Assembly: GCA_047601745.1 (NCBI GenBank)
Contig: JASGIS010000001.1
Coordinates: forward strand, 6,014,001 to 6,078,000
Length of the DNA: 64,000 nt
Direction of reading: 5' to 3'
Source of the DNA: JAKPAM01 sp047601745
GTDB taxonomy: Bacteria; Pseudomonadota; Gammaproteobacteria; Burkholderiales; Burkholderiaceae_E
Shown: positions 23,055 through 31,147 of the stretch, piece by piece
Numbering within the stretch: the stretch's first letter is position 1
Layout: each line of letters opens with the position of its first letter
Translations under genes and position numbers: made by a program
Notes under the pieces: model-generated
Database searches by the model: none
Told to the model about the DNA's origin: nothing
The model's input: the letters and a program-made list of their open reading frames with translations, nothing else

Positions 23055-24374
23055 ATGCCCCGCCAGCTTCATCTGGGCGCGTTCATGCGGCCCGTCGGCA
23101 TCCACACCGCGTGGTGGCGAATGCCCGGCGCGTGGCCCGACGCCAACTTCAATCTGTCGCATCTGGTCACGCTGATCCGCAAGCTCGAGTCGGCGCGCTT
23201 CGATGCGTTCTTCATGGCCGATCACCTGGCGCTGCTGAACCTGGCGATGCCGGCGCTGCGACGCAGCGCCACCGTCACTTCGTTCGAACCGTTGACGCTG
23301 CTGTCGGCGCTGGCGATGGTCACCGAGCGCATCGGCCTGGTCGCGACCGCGTCGACGACCTTCGACGAGCCTTATCACATCGCACGTCGCTTCGCGTCGC
23401 TCGACCACATCAGCGACGGACGCGCGGGATGGAACATCGTGACGACGTCGAACCCCGACGCGGCGCTGAACTTCGGGCTGACCGAACACGTCGAACACGA
23501 CGAGCGCTATCGGCGCGCCCGCGAGTTCTTCTCGGTCGTCACCGGCCTGTGGGATAGCTGGGCCGACGACGCCTGGCTGCGCGATCCGCAAAGCGGCCTG
23601 TTCTTCGATCCGGCCAAGCTTCACGTGCTCGACCATCAGGGCGAGCACTTATCGGTGCGCGGCCCGCTGAACATCGCGCGGCCGGTGCAGGGCTGGCCGG
23701 TCATCGTCCAGGCCGGCGCGTCCGACGCGGGCCGGCAGCTCGCCGCCGAGACCGCCGAAGTCATCTTCGGCAGCAGCCGCACGATCGAGGCCGGCCGGGC
23801 GTTCTATCAGGACATCCACGAGCGGATGCGCGCGGCCGGGCGTCGCGACGACGAGTTGAAGATCCTGCCCGGCGCGCTGGTCATCGCCGGCCGCTCGCGC
23901 GCCGAGGCGCAGGAACGCCGAGAACTGCTCGACAGCCTGGTCCACCCGGACAGCGGCGTACCGAACCTGTCGATACGGCTCGGCGTCGATGCGTCGGGCT
24001 TCGATCTGGACGCGCCGCTGCCCGACATCCCGCAAACCAACGCCAGCCAGAGCGGCCGCGACGCGCTGGTCGAGCTGGCGCGGCGCGAGAACCTGACCGT
24101 CCGCCAGCTCGCGCAGATCGTCGGCGGCTATGGCGGCCTGCAGATGGTCGGCACGGCCGACGACATCGCCGACCAGATGCAGGACTGGCTGCTCGGCGAT
24201 GCCTGCGACGGCTTCAACGTGATGTTTCCGACGGTGCCGACCGGGCTCGACGACTTCTGCGACCTGGTCGTGCCGGAACTGCAGCGGCGCGGCATCTTCC
24301 GCCAAGCTTATGAAGGGCGGACGCTGCGCGATCACCTGGAGCTGCGACGGCCGCCGAACCGGTTTTTCGCTTAG
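23055..24374 (+). CDS. FMN-dependent monooxygenase, NtaA/SnaA/DszA family
   Basis: The 439-residue luciferase-like protein starts LHLGAFMRPVGIHTAWWR and has FDAFFMADHLALL, SFEPLTLLSALAMVTERIGLVATASTT, YHIARRFASLDHISDGRAGWNIVTT and GWPVIVQAGASDAGRQLAAETAEVIF. These are the flavin and substrate regions of the nitrilotriacetate/dibenzothiophene-sulfone monooxygenase group. Such enzymes need FMNH2 from a separate reductase, which is not encoded beside it. The substrate cannot be told from sequence. The length is normal for the family. Confidence 0.92.
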   Translation: MPRQLHLGAFMRPVGIHTAWWRMPGAWPDANFNLSHLVTLIRKLESARFDAFFMADHLALLNLAMPALRRSATVTSFEPLTLLSALAMVTERIGLVATASTTFDEPYHIARRFASLDHISDGRAGWNIVTTSNPDAALNFGLTEHVEHDERYRRAREFFSVVTGLWDSWADDAWLRDPQSGLFFDPAKLHVLDHQGEHLSVRGPLNIARPVQGWPVIVQAGASDAGRQLAAETAEVIFGSSRTIEAGRAFYQDIHERMRAAGRRDDELKILPGALVIAGRSRAEAQERRELLDSLVHPDSGVPNLSIRLGVDASGFDLDAPLPDIPQTNASQSGRDALVELARRENLTVRQLAQIVGGYGGLQMVGTADDIADQMQDWLLGDACDGFNVMFPTVPTGLDDFCDLVVPELQRRGIFRQAYEGRTLRDHLELRRPPNRFFA

Positions 24375-24388
24375 GGACGAGTTGAACA

Positions 24389-24399
24389 CCCCCCCCCCC
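24389..24399. repeat. Poly-C tract of 11
   Basis: Eleven C residues in a row lie 15 bases after the monooxygenase stop. An identical-length tract lies inside the hipA-like gene at 25703-25713. Such runs are prone to slippage. Confidence 0.95.
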
Positions 24400-24492
24400 G
24401 AACCTGTCATGGGCGGGGGCAGCTACCATTCGTCGCAAGGAACCATGGCCGTGATTCGGCGGCACGGCGCGCCGGGCACGCGCACGCAGCTT

Positions 24493-24614
24493 CACATGGA
24501 CGTTGGTATCGAGTGCTTTCACGGCTTCTTCACCGGCCGTTCGCGAGCAGCGAGCGATGCCGGATCGAAGTCCCGCAGTCGACGCGGTACGCCGCGGGCG
24601 GGCAGCTTCACCAT
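24493..24614 (-). pseudogene. Possible vapBC-like remnants
   Basis: A 31-codon minus-strand frame from the ATG at 24614 ends RERPVKKP and overlaps (GTGA) a frame that begins with GTG at 24522 and reads VKALDTNVHV. KALDTNV is the typical start of VapC PIN-domain toxins, and the 4-base overlap is the usual antitoxin-toxin junction. Similarity to PIN proteins ends after about nine residues. The rest of 24375-24644 shows no other gene. Confidence 0.3.
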
Positions 24615-25702
24615 GCCGGCGAGCGCAGCTACCCGAGTTGAACGCTATCCAGCAGCGAAGCCGTGACCGGTATCGATATCGAGGCAGCGCTCGACACTCG
24701 CCCAACGCTCAACCCGCAGCGCCCCGGAAGCCCGGATACGCGAACGCCGGCGCGATGCGCTCGCAGTCACGCTCCGACACCCCGGCATTGCGCGCCGCCG
24801 CATACCAGGTCGCCCGAACCTGTTCTTCGATGGCCGACACGATCGCCTCGGCCCGAACCGGTTCGAGCAGGAAACGCGCTGCTTGAGAGAGCATGTTGGC
24901 CGCATTCGCAGCGCGCCCCGATCTCCGCAGGCCATTGCCAGATCGCGTCGCTCCTGGCTGACCGGTGTCGCCGGCGTCAGATCATAAGCGGGAGATAGCT
25001 GCCAGTCCTGCCCCCAGGCGATCACCGCATGGTTGCGCGGATGATCATCGATGTTCGAGATCAATGCGTTGAAGCACATGCGCCGGAACAACTCCTCGGC
25101 GTTGCGCGCCGGATCGGCGCAGACACGCCGAAGCTCCTCCGCCAGCAGCACATAGGACCACTTGTCGCGCGACCGATACGTGTCCTCCGCGCGCAACAAG
25201 GTCAAGGCGCTCACCATGCGGGCACGACGATAACCATCCGGCGATCTTTCGCGATCGAAGCGCTTGACGAGCAGCACGTCGCGTCCGGCGACTTCCACGA
25301 CGCGGCTTTCGGCTGTCGCGAGACCACAGGAGCGCGCGAGCTTCAGCATCGCATGCTCGACGCGAGCGCTGTTCCAGGGGTCGTCGGGACGATTGAACTT
25401 CGCGACCCACAATGCGTCGTCATCTTCGACGACGGCCTTGGGCCGCGCACCGCCCATCGACGTGCCGAGCATCAAAAGTCGTTCGACCTGCTCGTGATCA
25501 GTCTCCGCTGCGCCAGCATGCGCGTGAAGCGTACCGGTTCCGGGGACTTCGGCATCGATGACGAGGGCATCGGCTGCCGCCTGAAGCTTTGCCAGATCGA
25601 GCGTCCGGTTGAACGTGCGCTTGGGAGCGGGCGGTGCCTGATTCAAGCCGAAGCCCAGCGCACCAGCGCGATCGTTCGGAGAAAAAAGCAGATAAGCCAT
25701 CT

Positions 25703-25713
25703 CCCCCCCCCCC
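25703..25713. repeat. Poly-C tract of 11 inside the hipA-like gene
   Basis: Eleven C residues encode part of a Pro-Gly-Gly-Gly-Glu stretch on the minus strand. Any slip by one base would shift the frame of the toxin core. Confidence 0.95.
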
Positions 25714-25862
25714 GGTCGGGCGCTGCCCAGATGCCGCCCGATCACCAGGCGGCCCCAGTAATCGGGACTCGCATCCCGCAAGGCCCCGAACATGCCGCCA
25801 AGGGCGACCGTCGCGTAAGTGCGGGGCGCGAGTTTCAGCTCGATCGGATCGAGGGCGACCGC

Positions 25863-25890
25863 GTTCGGGCGTTCCAGTTCGGGCGTTCCA
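25863..25890. repeat. 14-bp tandem duplication
   Basis: GTTCGGGCGTTCCA occurs twice head to tail. The 14-bp unit is not a multiple of three and throws the hipA-like gene out of frame after about residue 52. Confidence 0.95.
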
Positions 25891-26021
25891 GATAGCTGCG
25901 CCCATAGACGAAGCGCCCCTCCATCATGCCGCGACGGTCAGCGGCCAGGACGAAGCGCCCCGCGGTGACGGCTTGCGTTTCGCCGGGCAAGGTGATGTAG
26001 ACGAAACATTCCGACGGCAGC

Positions 26022-26236
26022 TCAGAAGTCATTGCTCGGTTCCGTCTTCGGACGCGCGCGGAGCCGCTCGCGCGCGAGCGCCAGCATCTGCCCTTCTTCG
26101 TCCCGCTCGGGCGACGCCACGACATCGAGCTGATCGAGCAGGCCCAGCGCCCATAACAGCGCCGCATAGACGGCGATGCCCGTCTCCACACGAACCAACG
26201 GACACCGGGCGAATCGGCGCTCGTCGATCCGGTCCC
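26022..26236 (-). pseudogene. C-terminal remnant of an XRE (HipB-like) antitoxin
   Basis: The frame ending at 26022-26024 reads VETGIAVYAALLWALGLLDQ, then LDVVASPERDEEGQMLALAR and RERLRARPKTEPSNDF. This resembles the C-terminal half of the HTH partners that precede this type of hipA gene. The DNA-binding N-terminus is missing because the Fic gene ends at 26238. Its end overlaps the hipA-like start by 11 bases, as in an intact pair. Confidence 0.5.
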
Positions 26237-26237
26237 C

Positions 26238-27752
26238 TCAGCGGGCGACCAGTTCCGCGAGCAATTCCGCGAAAGGCCGAATATCGCCCCTCACGCTCGC
26301 CGTCTCGAGCGCGCTCATGTAGCGCGTTCTCTCCGCAAGCGGAACGACCGTCCACGGATAACCACCCGAGGCCAGCATCGCGTTCATCAGGAAGCGTCCC
26401 ATCCGTCCGTTCCCATCGAAGTACGGGTGGATGTTGACGAAGAAGAAATGGCCGAGCACGACGCGGACCGCCGCTTCGCGCTCGTCGCTCAGCAGATCGA
26501 AGAACGCGGGCATCAGCTCGCGCACGGCCTCGCTGCGCGGCGGCACGTGCATCGATTGCCGAATGAACACCGGACCGTTCCGGTAGCCGGCGAGATCGGC
26601 AGGCTTCAGGATGCCCGCCGTGACGCTGGGACCGAACAATTCGCGGTACCAGGCACCGTGATCGGTTCCAACAGCTTCGCCCGCGTTCGCCCCGCGAACG
26701 ATGCGGCCGACCGTGTCCTTGACTCTCCGGAAAGCTTGCCAGTAGCCGCGGGCAGCGAGGGCATCGCGTCGGGCGGCATCGGCCTCGCTGTCCGGGTTCC
26801 AATCGCCCGACCGGACGCGCTCGATCAGTTCCGCGCTGACTCGATAACCTTCGATCGACAACGAGTGGTAGGCGTCGGTCGCATAGCTGTCGTCGACGCG
26901 AAGCAGATAAGCGTCGATATCGACAGGCAAGCCCGGCGGCGCCGGAAAGCATGCGAGCACCGTCTCTCGCATCGTCGCCCAGAACATTCGAAGCCGGTTG
27001 ACCGCGGGCGATGTCTGGCGCTGCCCGATCGCGACCGGCGGCCGGTCGGCAAACGGGTCGGTTTCACTGACCGTATAACCCGCGGTCCGCATGGTGGCGG
27101 TGATCGCGTCCGCGACCTGATCGCGGCCGATGTTGCGGAAGGCGCCGGCAAGCCGCCCCGCGATGCTGCTATGGCCACCGTCGAGCAAGCGGCCCAGCAC
27201 TTCCGAGGCATCGACGATCATCGCGAGAGCGGCGCGCATCCGGACCGGATGGGCCGTGAAGTGTCCGGGTGCGCAGGCGATCAGCGCCGCGGGCAGGCGC
27301 ATCAGGCGCAGGCCATCGACGACTCGAACGTCCGCATCCGACGGAACGTCCAGACGCATATCGAAGATCGACGTGCCGTGCAGCAGCCCTGTCGGCTTGT
27401 TGCCGCCGCGAGTCGCGCGCACCAGAAGCTGGCGCGGCACGTTCCAGTCGCCGGTATGCAGCGCGATCGAGTGCTCGGCGCCCAGGCACCAGTCATCCCC
27501 GAACCGCTCCGTCAGGTAAGCCGCGCAAAAGGGCCAGAACGACGCGTACCAGTCGGTGCTCTCACCCTCCGGACCATCGGGCCGCGCGGGGATGTACCAC
27601 CCTTTCATCACCTCACGAATGAACCCGCTCCTGAGCAGCCGCTCCCGGTGGACACGCGTGAGATCGGACGCCCGGATCGCCGCGGTATTCACATCCTGCA
27701 GCCGTTTCAGGGCGGCCAACGACTCGGCGAGCTTGTCTGCGGGCGTTGCCAT
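26238..27752 (-). CDS. Fic-domain protein with AbiEi-like N-terminal region
   Basis: The 504-residue protein has a C-terminal Fic domain with a complete catalytic motif at about 442-453 (HPYFDGNGRMGR), so AMP transfer from ATP to a target protein is likely. SLSIEG at about 297-302 fits the inhibitory (S/T)xxxE(G/N) helix placed before the Fic core. The first 230 residues resemble AbiEi-type antitoxins: a winged-helix start (RVHRERLLRSGFIREVMKGW) and then a nucleotidyl-antitoxin-like middle (DDWCLGAEHSIALHTGDWNV, LPAALIACAP). This part may bind the repeat array upstream of the gene, giving autoregulation. The gene is intact in a neighbourhood of decayed toxin genes. Domain assignment of the N-terminus is by pattern only. 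Confidence 0.85.
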   Translation of the reverse strand: MATPADKLAESLAALKRLQDVNTAAIRASDLTRVHRERLLRSGFIREVMKGWYIPARPDGPEGESTDWYASFWPFCAAYLTERFGDDWCLGAEHSIALHTGDWNVPRQLLVRATRGGNKPTGLLHGTSIFDMRLDVPSDADVRVVDGLRLMRLPAALIACAPGHFTAHPVRMRAALAMIVDASEVLGRLLDGGHSSIAGRLAGAFRNIGRDQVADAITATMRTAGYTVSETDPFADRPPVAIGQRQTSPAVNRLRMFWATMRETVLACFPAPPGLPVDIDAYLLRVDDSYATDAYHSLSIEGYRVSAELIERVRSGDWNPDSEADAARRDALAARGYWQAFRRVKDTVGRIVRGANAGEAVGTDHGAWYRELFGPSVTAGILKPADLAGYRNGPVFIRQSMHVPPRSEAVRELMPAFFDLLSDEREAAVRVVLGHFFFVNIHPYFDGNGRMGRFLMNAMLASGGYPWTVVPLAERTRYMSALETASVRGDIRPFAELLAELVAR

Positions 27753-27756
27753 CTTT

Positions 27757-27840
27757 TAGGGAATCATGTCTTGTACTTTCTAGGTTTTCGTGTTTTATTC
27801 AATTTAGGTTTTTATGTCAAGCCATTTTTAGGTTATTATG
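27757..27840. promoter_or_regulatory. Four TAGG motifs at exact 24-bp spacing (operator array)
   Basis: TAGGGA, TAGGTT, TAGGTT and TAGGTT begin at 27757, 27781, 27805 and 27829, exactly 24 bp apart, each preceded by a T-rich run. On the minus strand this is AACCTAAA repeated. The array covers the Fic gene start and its promoter, so a repressor bound there would block transcription. Confidence 0.7.
27792..27820 (-). promoter_or_regulatory. Sigma-70-like promoter of the Fic gene
   Basis: On the minus strand TTGACA (27820-27815) and TAAAAC (27797-27792) are separated by 17 bp. The promoter lies within the 24-bp-phased repeat array, 40 bp upstream of the ATG. Confidence 0.65.
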
Positions 27841-27931
27841 CGCATCCCACTCGGAGCGGGTGGCTTTGAATGCTCAGGAGTCTGCCGCGCAGCTTCCCGG
27901 GCAGCCGTGTACATCGAACAGGAAGTGATGG

Positions 27932-29518
27932 ATGGTTGGCGGTTCTATCCCCGATGAAGTCAAGCGCCGACGCACGTTCGCGATCATCTCCCACCCCGAT
28001 GCCGGCAAGACGACGCTGACCGAGAAGCTGCTGTGGTTCGGCGGCGCGATCCAGGTCGCCGGCGAGGTGCGCGCGCGCAAGGCCAGCCGCCACGCGACCT
28101 CGGACTGGATGGAACTGGAAAAGCAGCGCGGCATCTCGGTGACCTCGTCGGTCATGCAGTTCCCGTACCGCGACTGCATCGTCAACCTGCTCGATACGCC
28201 GGGCCACGAGGACTTCTCCGAGGACACTTACCGGACGCTGACCGCCGTCGATTCGGCGGTGATGGTCATCGACTCGGTCAACGGCGTCGAGGCGCAGACG
28301 ATCAAGCTGCTGAACGTGTGCCGGATGCGCGCGACGCCGATCCTGACGTTCATCAACAAGCTCGACCGCGAGGGCCGCTCGCCGATCGACCTGCTCGACG
28401 AGATCGAGTCGGTGCTCGACATCCAGTGCGCGCCGATGGTCTGGCCGATCGGCATGGGCAAGCGTTTTCGCGGCGTCTACGACCTGGTGCGCGACCAGGT
28501 GCTGCTGTTCGACCCGAAGGCCGATCGCGCGCTGGGCGGCACGATCGACGGCCTGGACAACCCCGAGGTCGATCGCGTGCTGGCCGAGCAGGCCGACGAA
28601 CTGCGCGAGGAGATCGAGCTGGTGCGCGGCGCCTCGCACGCGTTCGACGCCGCCGCTTATCTGGCCGGCAAGCAGTGTCCGGTGTTCTTCGGCTCGGCGG
28701 TCAACAACTTCGGCGTATCGCTGCTGCTGGACGCGCTGCACGACCTGTCGCCGTCGCCGGGCGGGCGCGACACCGAAACCCGCCACGTCGACCCCGACGA
28801 GAAAGCGTTCTCGGGCTTCGTGTTCAAGATCCAGGCCAACATGGATCCTAAGCACCGCGACCGCATCGCGTTCATCCGCGTCTGCGCGGGCCAGTTCCGC
28901 CGCGGCATGAAGCTCAAGCAGGTCGGCAGCGGCAAGCAGATCTCGGTCAACAACGCGATCACGTTCATGGCGCAGGACCGCAATACGACCGACGAGGCCT
29001 ATGCCGGCGACATCCTCGGCATCCCGAACCACGGCACGATCCGGCTCGGCGATACGTTCACCGAGGGCGAGGACCTGCGCTTCGTCGGCATCCCGTCGTT
29101 CGCGCCCGAACTGTTCCGCGCGGCGCGGTTGCGCAACCCGCTGAAAGCCAAGCAGTTGCAGAAGGGCCTGGACCAGCTCGCCGAAGAAGGCGCGACGCAG
29201 GTGTTCCGGCCGATGGCGTCGAACGACGTCGTGCTCGGCGCCGTCGGCGTGCTGCAGTTCGACGTCGTCGCGCACCGGCTCGAACACGAGTACGGCGTCG
29301 ACGCGTTCTTCGAGCCGACGCCGGTGGCGACCGCGCGCTGGGTCAGCGGCCCCGACGATGCGATCCGCGAACTGACGAACGCGCAGACCGCCAACCTGGC
29401 GCTCGACGGCGCCGGCGATCTCGTCTACCTGGCGCCGAACCTGGTCAACCTGCGGCTGGCGCAGGAGCGCTATCCGCGCGTGGTGTTCGGCGAGACGCGC
29501 GAAGTCGTTCGCCGCTGA
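27932..29518 (+). CDS. prfC: Peptide chain release factor 3
   Basis: A 528-residue translational GTPase that recycles RF1/RF2 from the ribosome. G1 is ISHPDAGKTTLTEK, the switch region is RGISVTSSVMQF, G3 is LDTPGHEDFSEDTYRTL and G4 is INKLDREGRSP. Later domains include FVFKIQANMDPKHRDRIAF and LGAVGVLQFDVVAHRLEHEY, both typical of RF3 and not of EF-G. The length is normal. An AGGAAG precedes the start. It seems to be a single-gene unit facing away from the toxin island. Confidence 0.97.
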   Translation: MVGGSIPDEVKRRRTFAIISHPDAGKTTLTEKLLWFGGAIQVAGEVRARKASRHATSDWMELEKQRGISVTSSVMQFPYRDCIVNLLDTPGHEDFSEDTYRTLTAVDSAVMVIDSVNGVEAQTIKLLNVCRMRATPILTFINKLDREGRSPIDLLDEIESVLDIQCAPMVWPIGMGKRFRGVYDLVRDQVLLFDPKADRALGGTIDGLDNPEVDRVLAEQADELREEIELVRGASHAFDAAAYLAGKQCPVFFGSAVNNFGVSLLLDALHDLSPSPGGRDTETRHVDPDEKAFSGFVFKIQANMDPKHRDRIAFIRVCAGQFRRGMKLKQVGSGKQISVNNAITFMAQDRNTTDEAYAGDILGIPNHGTIRLGDTFTEGEDLRFVGIPSFAPELFRAARLRNPLKAKQLQKGLDQLAEEGATQVFRPMASNDVVLGAVGVLQFDVVAHRLEHEYGVDAFFEPTPVATARWVSGPDDAIRELTNAQTANLALDGAGDLVYLAPNLVNLRLAQERYPRVVFGETREVVRR

Positions 29519-29567
29519 ACGATCGGCGGCCGCGCGGCCCTGCCTCACCCGGCCGGCGACCGGCCGG

Positions 29568-29813
29568 CTACTTCGCGCCGCGCTTGCCGCGCGCGTCGGC
29601 GAACTGTTGAGCGACGCGGGCCTTGCGCAGCTTGTCGTAGTGCTCGTGCTCGACCGTGCGCTTGTCGCGGCCCATGAGCGCCTCGAAGACCTCGAACCAC
29701 AGGAACGCGAGGCCGAACGGCAGCATCACCCACCACCACGACAGCGTGGCCAGCGGCCCGACCTCCAGCAGCTTGAGCACCAGCAGTACGACGGCAATGC
29801 AGAGCACGATCAT
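29568..29813 (-). CDS. TIGR04438-type small Trp-rich membrane protein
   Basis: The 81-residue protein has two hydrophobic segments (IVLCIAVVLLVLKLLEVGPL and WWWVMLPFGLAFLWFEVFEAL), then a charged tail (MGRDKRTVEHEHYDKLRKAR). The WWW run and length match the small Trp-rich proteins described only from betaproteobacteria. Function is unknown. It is convergent with prfC. Confidence 0.85.
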   Translation of the reverse strand: MIVLCIAVVLLVLKLLEVGPLATLSWWWVMLPFGLAFLWFEVFEALMGRDKRTVEHEHYDKLRKARVAQQFADARGKRGAK

Positions 29814-29983
29814 GACGGCGCCTCATCGGGAATCCAGCGAATATCGAGCGAGAACCCGGCGAATTCCGTCGATGGGCCGGGCGCACGCGTCATCTGATCC
29901 GAGCGGCGCCGGCCTGCCAACGAGACCGCGCCGGAAGGCGGCTCGCGCGAGGTCGACGGTCGCTCGCGCGCGAGAACGGGTCG

Positions 29984-30085
29984 TCGGCGCCTCGATGGAT
30001 CTCCGCCACCTCGATGGATCTCCGCCACCTCGATGGATCGCCGCTACCTCGATGGATCGCGGCAGCCTGGATGGATCGCCGCCGC
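29984..30085. repeat. 19-bp tandem repeat, five units, between the Trp-rich gene and cytochrome c
   Basis: Five copies of a unit close to CGCCACCTCGATGGATCTC start 19 bp apart (core CCTCGATGG at 29990, 30009, 30028, 30047; variant CCTGGATGG at 30066). The rest of the 432-bp gap 29814-30245 shows no gene. The period is not a multiple of three and the array is non-coding. Confidence 0.85.
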
Positions 30086-30245
30086 CATGAGAGACCAGCA
30101 TGAGGGATCGCGGCAGCGCTGACGAGCCGCGACAGGCTCGACGGACTGCGGCTGCCTTAGAATGGGCCGGTCCGCGATCGCCGGGCCCGCTACCCGGCTC
30201 CGGTACCGCTTCACTCCCCGCGTCCACCGCCATCGCTCCATCGCC

Positions 30246-30635
30246 GTGCCGATCACCGCTTCTCCCCTCGCCCTTCGCGCAACGCGCCGGATACTGATCG
30301 GCATCGTCTGCCTGGCCGCGTACGTCCCGGCGGCACAGACACAGGCACAAGCCCAGACACAGGCGCCGGCGCAAGCACAGGCGCAGGCCGGCCCCGATCT
30401 GGTCAAGGCCCGCAACTGCATCGCCTGCCACGCGACCGATCGCAAGCTGGTCGGCCCGTCGTTCAAGGACGTCGCCGCGCGCTATCGCAACGACAAGGAC
30501 GCGGCCGCGCGCCTCGCGCTGAAGATCCGGGAAGGCGGCGGCGGCGCCTGGGGCGTCGTCAAGATGCCGGCCAATCCGCAGGTCAGCGAGTCCGACAGCC
30601 AGGCCATCGTCCGCTGGATCCTGTCGCTCCCCTGA
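30246..30635 (+). CDS. Periplasmic class I c-type cytochrome
   Basis: About 129 residues from the GTG at 30246; an upstream ATG at 30162 is an alternative. A signal peptide (RILIGIVCLAAYVPAAQTQA) is followed by a Gln-Ala repeat linker (about AQAQTQAPAQAQAQAG) and a small heme domain. The domain has CIACH for covalent heme attachment, VGPSFKDVAARY, and the axial Met in KMPANP, ending VRWILSLP. This is the layout of cytochrome c551/c552-like electron carriers. No partner oxidase is nearby. The Gln-Ala linker is another simple in-frame repeat. Confidence 0.9.
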   Translation: MPITASPLALRATRRILIGIVCLAAYVPAAQTQAQAQTQAPAQAQAQAGPDLVKARNCIACHATDRKLVGPSFKDVAARYRNDKDAAARLALKIREGGGGAWGVVKMPANPQVSESDSQAIVRWILSLP

Positions 30636-31147
30636 GCGCCGGCAGTCTTTCCTCCGCCCGAAAAGCGCTCGCCCTCCGAGCGCCGCCGGCGCCGCCCGCT
30701 GGGGACGCCGGCCCCCGCCGCATACCGTCCATCCCCCCGCCACGAACCGCCTCGCGGCCGCCTCCGCGCGGCCGGCCCGTCCATCCGGCGCGTCGCGCCA
30801 TCAGTCGCGGTGCGCCAGCCAAGCCCGATCGGCGCCGATACATTGGCCGTCGTTGGCGCGGGCTTTGATCCGGTATCGGTTCGATCGCGCCGACGACGCC
30901 TCCTCTTCCAGCCACATACAGGTTTTCCTCCCTGGCTGGTTCGCCCCGGGTTCGCCCCGGGGCTTTTTTTATGCGCGTCGCGCTGGCACGCCCCGTGCTT
31001 GACCCGGGATCGAACGCATTGGTGGATACACCTAGTCCGCCGCTGGCGAATGGGGATCGGGACTAGAATGCGCACCGTCTTGGGGTACGCTGAACGACGA
31101 GAAGGCCGCGGTTCCCCGCGCAGCCATCGCCGACGCCAGGGAGGCTT
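30636..31147. other. Long leader region upstream of the liv operon
   Basis: No protein gene is visible in these 512 bases. The left part is GC-rich and featureless. CCAGCCA at 30910-30916 can pair with TGGCTGG near 30933-30939, directly before the strong terminator at 30943-30970. A TAGAAT at 31064-31069 may be the -10 of a promoter for livH. The terminator has no gene upstream except the cytochrome, 307 bp away, so an attenuated leader or a small RNA is possible. Confidence 0.4.
30943..30970 (+). terminator. Rho-independent terminator
   Basis: GCCCCGGG (30943-30950) pairs perfectly with CCCGGGGC (30956-30963) around a five-base loop and is followed by seven T residues. It is the strongest intrinsic terminator in this part of the window. 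Confidence 0.9.

Larger units (their letters stand above)
24709..26032 (-). pseudogene. HipA-like toxin gene broken by frameshifts
   Basis: Three frames together rebuild a HipA-family protein of about 430 residues. The first, from the ATG at 26032, reads MTSELPSECFVYITLPGET to YLERPN. The second reads MFGALRDASPDYWGRLVIG onward, with VAKFNRPDD, LVKRFDRE, the catalytic NIDDHPRNHAV and YDLTPATPVS. The third starts near 24905 and reads MLSQAARFLLEPVRAEAIVS to AYPGFRG. The first shift is caused by a 14-bp tandem duplication at 25863-25890; removing one unit restores the frame. A second shift lies near 24905. An 11-C tract (25703-25713) is in frame at its present length. All kinase residues survive, so a revertant could be active; as it stands the gene is off. 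Confidence 0.75.
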
